From assembly GCA_022361535.1 (NCBI GenBank), contig JAKSAU010000395.1, positions 1-15,683 of the forward strand: a stretch of 15,683 bases of DNA, read 5' to 3'. A program made the position numbers and the translations under genes. The DNA comes from Desulfobacterales bacterium (GTDB taxonomy: Bacteria > Desulfobacterota > Desulfobacteria > Desulfobacterales > Desulfobacteraceae). Position 1 is the stretch's first letter, and each line of letters opens with the position of its first letter. This document shows positions 13,148-15,683 of this stretch, one piece after another. The notes under the pieces were generated by a model that saw only the letters and a program-made list of their open reading frames with translations, was not told the DNA's origin and did not search any database.

Positions 13148-13796
13148 CTTTTTCTACTCCAAGGTAGTCTTCATTAAAATCCGTCACCATGGCCATGGAC
13201 ACCGGAACCAGCATTTCATGCATCCGTATCTTGCTGGATTTAATGTCCTTGACTAATTCAGCGGACAATAGCTGGAGCTGGGTATAGATTTTATCCATGT
13301 TCAAAGTGGGGTAGGCTTTTCCCTGGACAAAGTTGGTCCGTCCGCAGATATGGGACGCACCGGCCGTGGAAGTGGGAATTCCATAAACCCTACAGGTAAT
13401 GGGGCGGTGGTCATACATCACGCAGAGGTTGTCTTCGCCCAACAAGGGACAGCGGACACGTTCCTGTGACATCTTGCCCACAATCTCAATTTCGTTGGCC
13501 CCGTCTTTAACTTTCCTGAACGCATCCCGTTTCATTTTAACCAAAGCACGGTCAGTTTTGTCGGCAATGGCAATAAGATCTGCTTTTTCAAGGCCGGAGA
13601 AGTTCTCATTAAATTTGTGTTTCAAATAAAGGGCTTCAATGAGTGTGAGGTCAAAAATCGCGTAACAGCAGTCAGAGCATTTTTCTCTGCAGAAAACTTC
13701 ATTGGGGAATTCATTTTTTACCCGGTCAAAAACCTGATCCACCATTCTTACAACGGCTTCATACTTTACAAAATGTTTTTCAAAATCTAATGCCAT
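13140..13796 (-). CDS. YkgJ-family cysteine-cluster protein
   Basis: This 218-residue cytoplasmic protein carries the YkgJ/UPF0153 cysteine signature: C36, C40, C43 and C44 (FCREKCSDCC), then C116, C125 and C135 in CPLL...LC..YD.RP..CR, and C151. These residues probably bind a metal, either zinc or an iron-sulfur cluster. The biochemical role of the family is not established. The conserved second half RPITCRVYGIPT (131-142) is intact, and about 65 residues follow. ATG 13794-13796 has AAAGGAAAG upstream. It starts 12 bases after mnmE and its end overlaps the unknown 118-residue gene. Placement in an RNA-modification and translation cluster hints at a related task, but that is a guess. Confidence 0.88.
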   Translation of the reverse strand: MALDFEKHFVKYEAVVRMVDQVFDRVKNEFPNEVFCREKCSDCCYAIFDLTLIEALYLKHKFNENFSGLEKADLIAIADKTDRALVKMKRDAFRKVKDGANEIEIVGKMSQERVRCPLLGEDNLCVMYDHRPITCRVYGIPTSTAGASHICGRTNFVQGKAYPTLNMDKIYTQLQLLSAELVKDIKSSKIRMHEMLVPVSMAMVTDFNEDYLGVEKDG

Positions 13797-13808
13797 GGGC
13801 TTTCCTTT

Positions 13809-15182
13809 TTATTTTCCTATGCAAAAGTTGTTAAAAATAGCATCCAATATATCTATAGAGGCAGTTTCTCCTGTAATTGTTCCAAGAGATTCAATGCAAT
13901 TTTTAACATCCAATGCCAGTGTTTCTTCTTCCTGGCCTGTGTCAACTCCTTCCAAAACGGAAGTTACGTATTCCAGTGCCAGGGTAAGTGCGTTTTTGTG
14001 TCTTAAATTTGGAATGACTGCATCATTTTCCAGATCCAGATTCCGGATACAGGTTTCCATCAGCCGGTTGCGAAGCTGGTTAATACCTTGGTTCATAAGG
14101 GCGGAGATTTCCACTACAGGGATGTGGGAATAATTCTCGGGCAACTGAGGTACGGATTCGTCGCCAGCAAGATCCATTTTGTTAATCACAAAGATTACCC
14201 GCTTTTCAGCAGGGATGATTTTTGAAACGGTTTTTTCGCAAAATGGCTGGCCAGGTTCGATCATATAGATGACAATGTCAGCGGCTGCAATCTGGTCCCT
14301 TGCTTTTTCTATGCCGATGATTTCAACTAGATCGTCAGTTTCATGGATGCCTGCAGTGTCTATTACGACAAAAGGGATGCCCTCAATATTTAAACCTTCT
14401 TCAATGGGATCCCGGGTAGTACCCGGAACGGCTGTGATAATTGATTTTTCTTTTTCCAGAAGCTGGTTCATGAGACTGGATTTTCCAACATTGGGTTCAC
14501 CGCATATGGCCACCCGGATGCCGGATTTCAAAAAACAGGCATCTTCATGCTGCTGGATGAGCACCCGGCAACGCTCAGAGATCTGCTCCAGATTTTTTTT
14601 GTCTGCTTTGGTAAAAGAAAAAGGGGTAACATCATCCGGAAAATCAATGGATGCTTCTAAGCGGGAGAGTAATTGCGTCAGCACCTCTTTCATCTCGTCA
14701 ATGCTTTGCTTGAGTGTTCCCAGGTTTTGAGAAGAAGCAAATTTTAAGGAAGAATCAGACCGTGCATTGATGATGTCTGCCACAGCCTCTGCCTGAGTTA
14801 AATCGATCCGGCCGTTTAGAAAAGCACGCTTTGTAAATTCACCCGGCTCTGCAGGCCTTGCCCCTAAGCTGAAAATCAGGTCCAGGATTCGCCGCAGTAC
14901 TATCGTGCCTGAGTGTGCCTGGATTTCTACCACATCTTCTGCCGTGTAGGTCCGGGGACCTTTCATCGGAATGATCAGGACTTCATCAAGCGTGTCTGTG
15001 CCATCGCAAATGAATCCGTGGGTCACCCTGTGAGACAGGAGCTGCGGTACCTTTTTTTCCCCGGCCGGGGCTTTTGAAAAAATCTGGATTGCAATTTCAA
15101 AAGCCCCGGATCCGGAAATTCGTATGACACCGATGCCGCCGCTCCCGAACGGGGTGGCTATTGCGGCAATTGTATCTGTCAT
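13809..15182 (-). CDS. mnmE: tRNA modification GTPase MnmE
   Basis: This complete 457-residue MnmE works with MnmG to place an aminomethyl-type group on uridine 34 of certain tRNAs, using a folate-borne one-carbon unit and GTP hydrolysis. The N-terminal folate-binding domain spans 1-118 (DTIAAIATPFGSGGIGVIR at the start; GEFTKRAFLNG at 114-124). The helical domain surrounds a G domain with GEPNVGKSS (228-236), GTTRD (254-258), DTAG (275-278) and NKMD (334-337). The C-terminal FCIGK (453-457) carries the conserved Cys454. ATG 15180-15182 directly follows the stop codon of khpB, so translation is coupled. The khpB-mnmE pairing is common near bacterial replication origins. Confidence 0.98.
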   Translation of the reverse strand: MTDTIAAIATPFGSGGIGVIRISGSGAFEIAIQIFSKAPAGEKKVPQLLSHRVTHGFICDGTDTLDEVLIIPMKGPRTYTAEDVVEIQAHSGTIVLRRILDLIFSLGARPAEPGEFTKRAFLNGRIDLTQAEAVADIINARSDSSLKFASSQNLGTLKQSIDEMKEVLTQLLSRLEASIDFPDDVTPFSFTKADKKNLEQISERCRVLIQQHEDACFLKSGIRVAICGEPNVGKSSLMNQLLEKEKSIITAVPGTTRDPIEEGLNIEGIPFVVIDTAGIHETDDLVEIIGIEKARDQIAAADIVIYMIEPGQPFCEKTVSKIIPAEKRVIFVINKMDLAGDESVPQLPENYSHIPVVEISALMNQGINQLRNRLMETCIRNLDLENDAVIPNLRHKNALTLALEYVTSVLEGVDTGQEEETLALDVKNCIESLGTITGETASIDILDAIFNNFCIGK

Positions 15183-15683
15183 TTATTTTTTGAACCGTCT
15201 TTTCCCTCTGTAGGAATTGCGTTTTTTGGGAAAAATCACAAGCCGTCTGTAATACCCGTCCCCCATGCTTTGGGTTCTAACTTGTGAATCCTCTTTTAAA
15301 GCCAGGTGAACGATACGGCGGTCCTGGGCACTCATCTGATTTATGGTGGCCGGGCGCCCGGTTTTTTTGGCTTTCTCAGCCATTTTAAATGCCAGGTGTT
15401 TGAGGTTGGCTTTCCGGGTTTCCATGTACCCTTCAATGTCCACCTTGACCCGGACCCGGGCTTCGCTTTGTCTGTTTATGATTTTATCCGTGAGAAACTG
15501 CATGGCATCCAAGGTCTGGCCTTTTCTGCCAATGAGAATACCTGCGTTACCGCCGGTGATCTGGAGGGTCAACCTGTCTTCTTCTGTGACAGCTTCAATA
15601 TGGGCATCATCTGTAATCAGGTCCGCCATTTTCTGCAAGGCTTCTATACCCAGGTCTATGGATTCCTGGGTAACAGGAACAGG
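15183..15683 (-). CDS. khpB: KhpB/Jag RNA-binding protein, 5' end outside window
   Basis: This is the C-terminal part of the KhpB (Jag, SpoIIIJ-associated) protein, a KH plus R3H RNA-binding protein. The KH core has GILIGRKGQTLDAMQ, and the R3H domain ends with the typical QSMGDGYYRRLVIFP. A basic tail with NSYRGKRRFKK closes the protein. The frame remains open to the window edge at 15683, so the true start and the N-terminal Jag-N or linker region lie outside. A TTG at 15638 would be an internal codon. It abuts mnmE. In many bacteria the order is rnpA-yidC-khpB-mnmE, so yidC is expected next on the right. Confidence 0.92.
   Translation of the reverse strand, partial: PVPVTQESIDLGIEALQKMADLITDDAHIEAVTEEDRLTLQITGGNAGILIGRKGQTLDAMQFLTDKIINRQSEARVRVKVDIEGYMETRKANLKHLAFKMAEKAKKTGRPATINQMSAQDRRIVHLALKEDSQVRTQSMGDGYYRRLVIFPKKRNSYRGKRRFKK

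Overview
The window looks like chromosomal DNA of a Gram-negative, strictly anaerobic-type member of the Desulfobacterota (former Deltaproteobacteria), most likely a Desulfobacteraceae relative. This is inferred from protein style and gene order, not from a database search. The pointers are the order khpB/jag-mnmE followed by a YkgJ-type cysteine-cluster gene, a PAS sensor with a Cys-rich insert, a CheA with a linker pair resembling the MshEN domain, and an outer-membrane barrel protein with a signal peptide. Nearly all genes lie on the minus strand; only ssb is on the plus strand. I see no tRNA, rRNA, CRISPR array or transposase.

Region 1 (1-1703) is AT-rich and looks accessory. A single outer-membrane protein gene lies between two inverted copies of a repeat of about 127 bp, each able to fold into a long hairpin.

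Region 2 (1790-4000) is a two-gene operon. A TrmB-family regulator is followed, with its stop codon abutting the next ribosome binding site, by an ornithine aminotransferase. A strong terminator ends it. A near-consensus promoter overlaps a perfect inverted repeat, so autoregulation is likely.

Region 3 (4080-5805) holds ssb on the plus strand with its own terminator. Facing it are a SpoU/TrmH-type RNA methyltransferase and an unrecognised 101-residue protein.

Region 4 (5965-11063) is a signalling operon read right to left: membrane-anchored PAS protein, CheV, CheA, single-domain response regulator, and a PAS/HisKA protein that lacks the ATPase domain. No chemoreceptor, CheR or CheB is visible, so its output may not be ordinary flagellar chemotaxis, or the missing parts lie elsewhere.

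Region 5 (11236-15683) is a housekeeping cluster read right to left: KhpB/Jag (cut by the window edge), MnmE, a YkgJ-type protein, a 118-residue unknown protein and a PrmA-like methyltransferase with an N-terminal winged helix. These genes are tightly packed or overlapping. A secreted DUF4124-thermonuclease follows behind its own possible promoter.

The signals most worth following are the inverted hairpin repeats around the barrel gene, the operator over the regulator-rocD promoter, the MshEN-like pair inside CheA, and the ATPase-less histidine-kinase partner.
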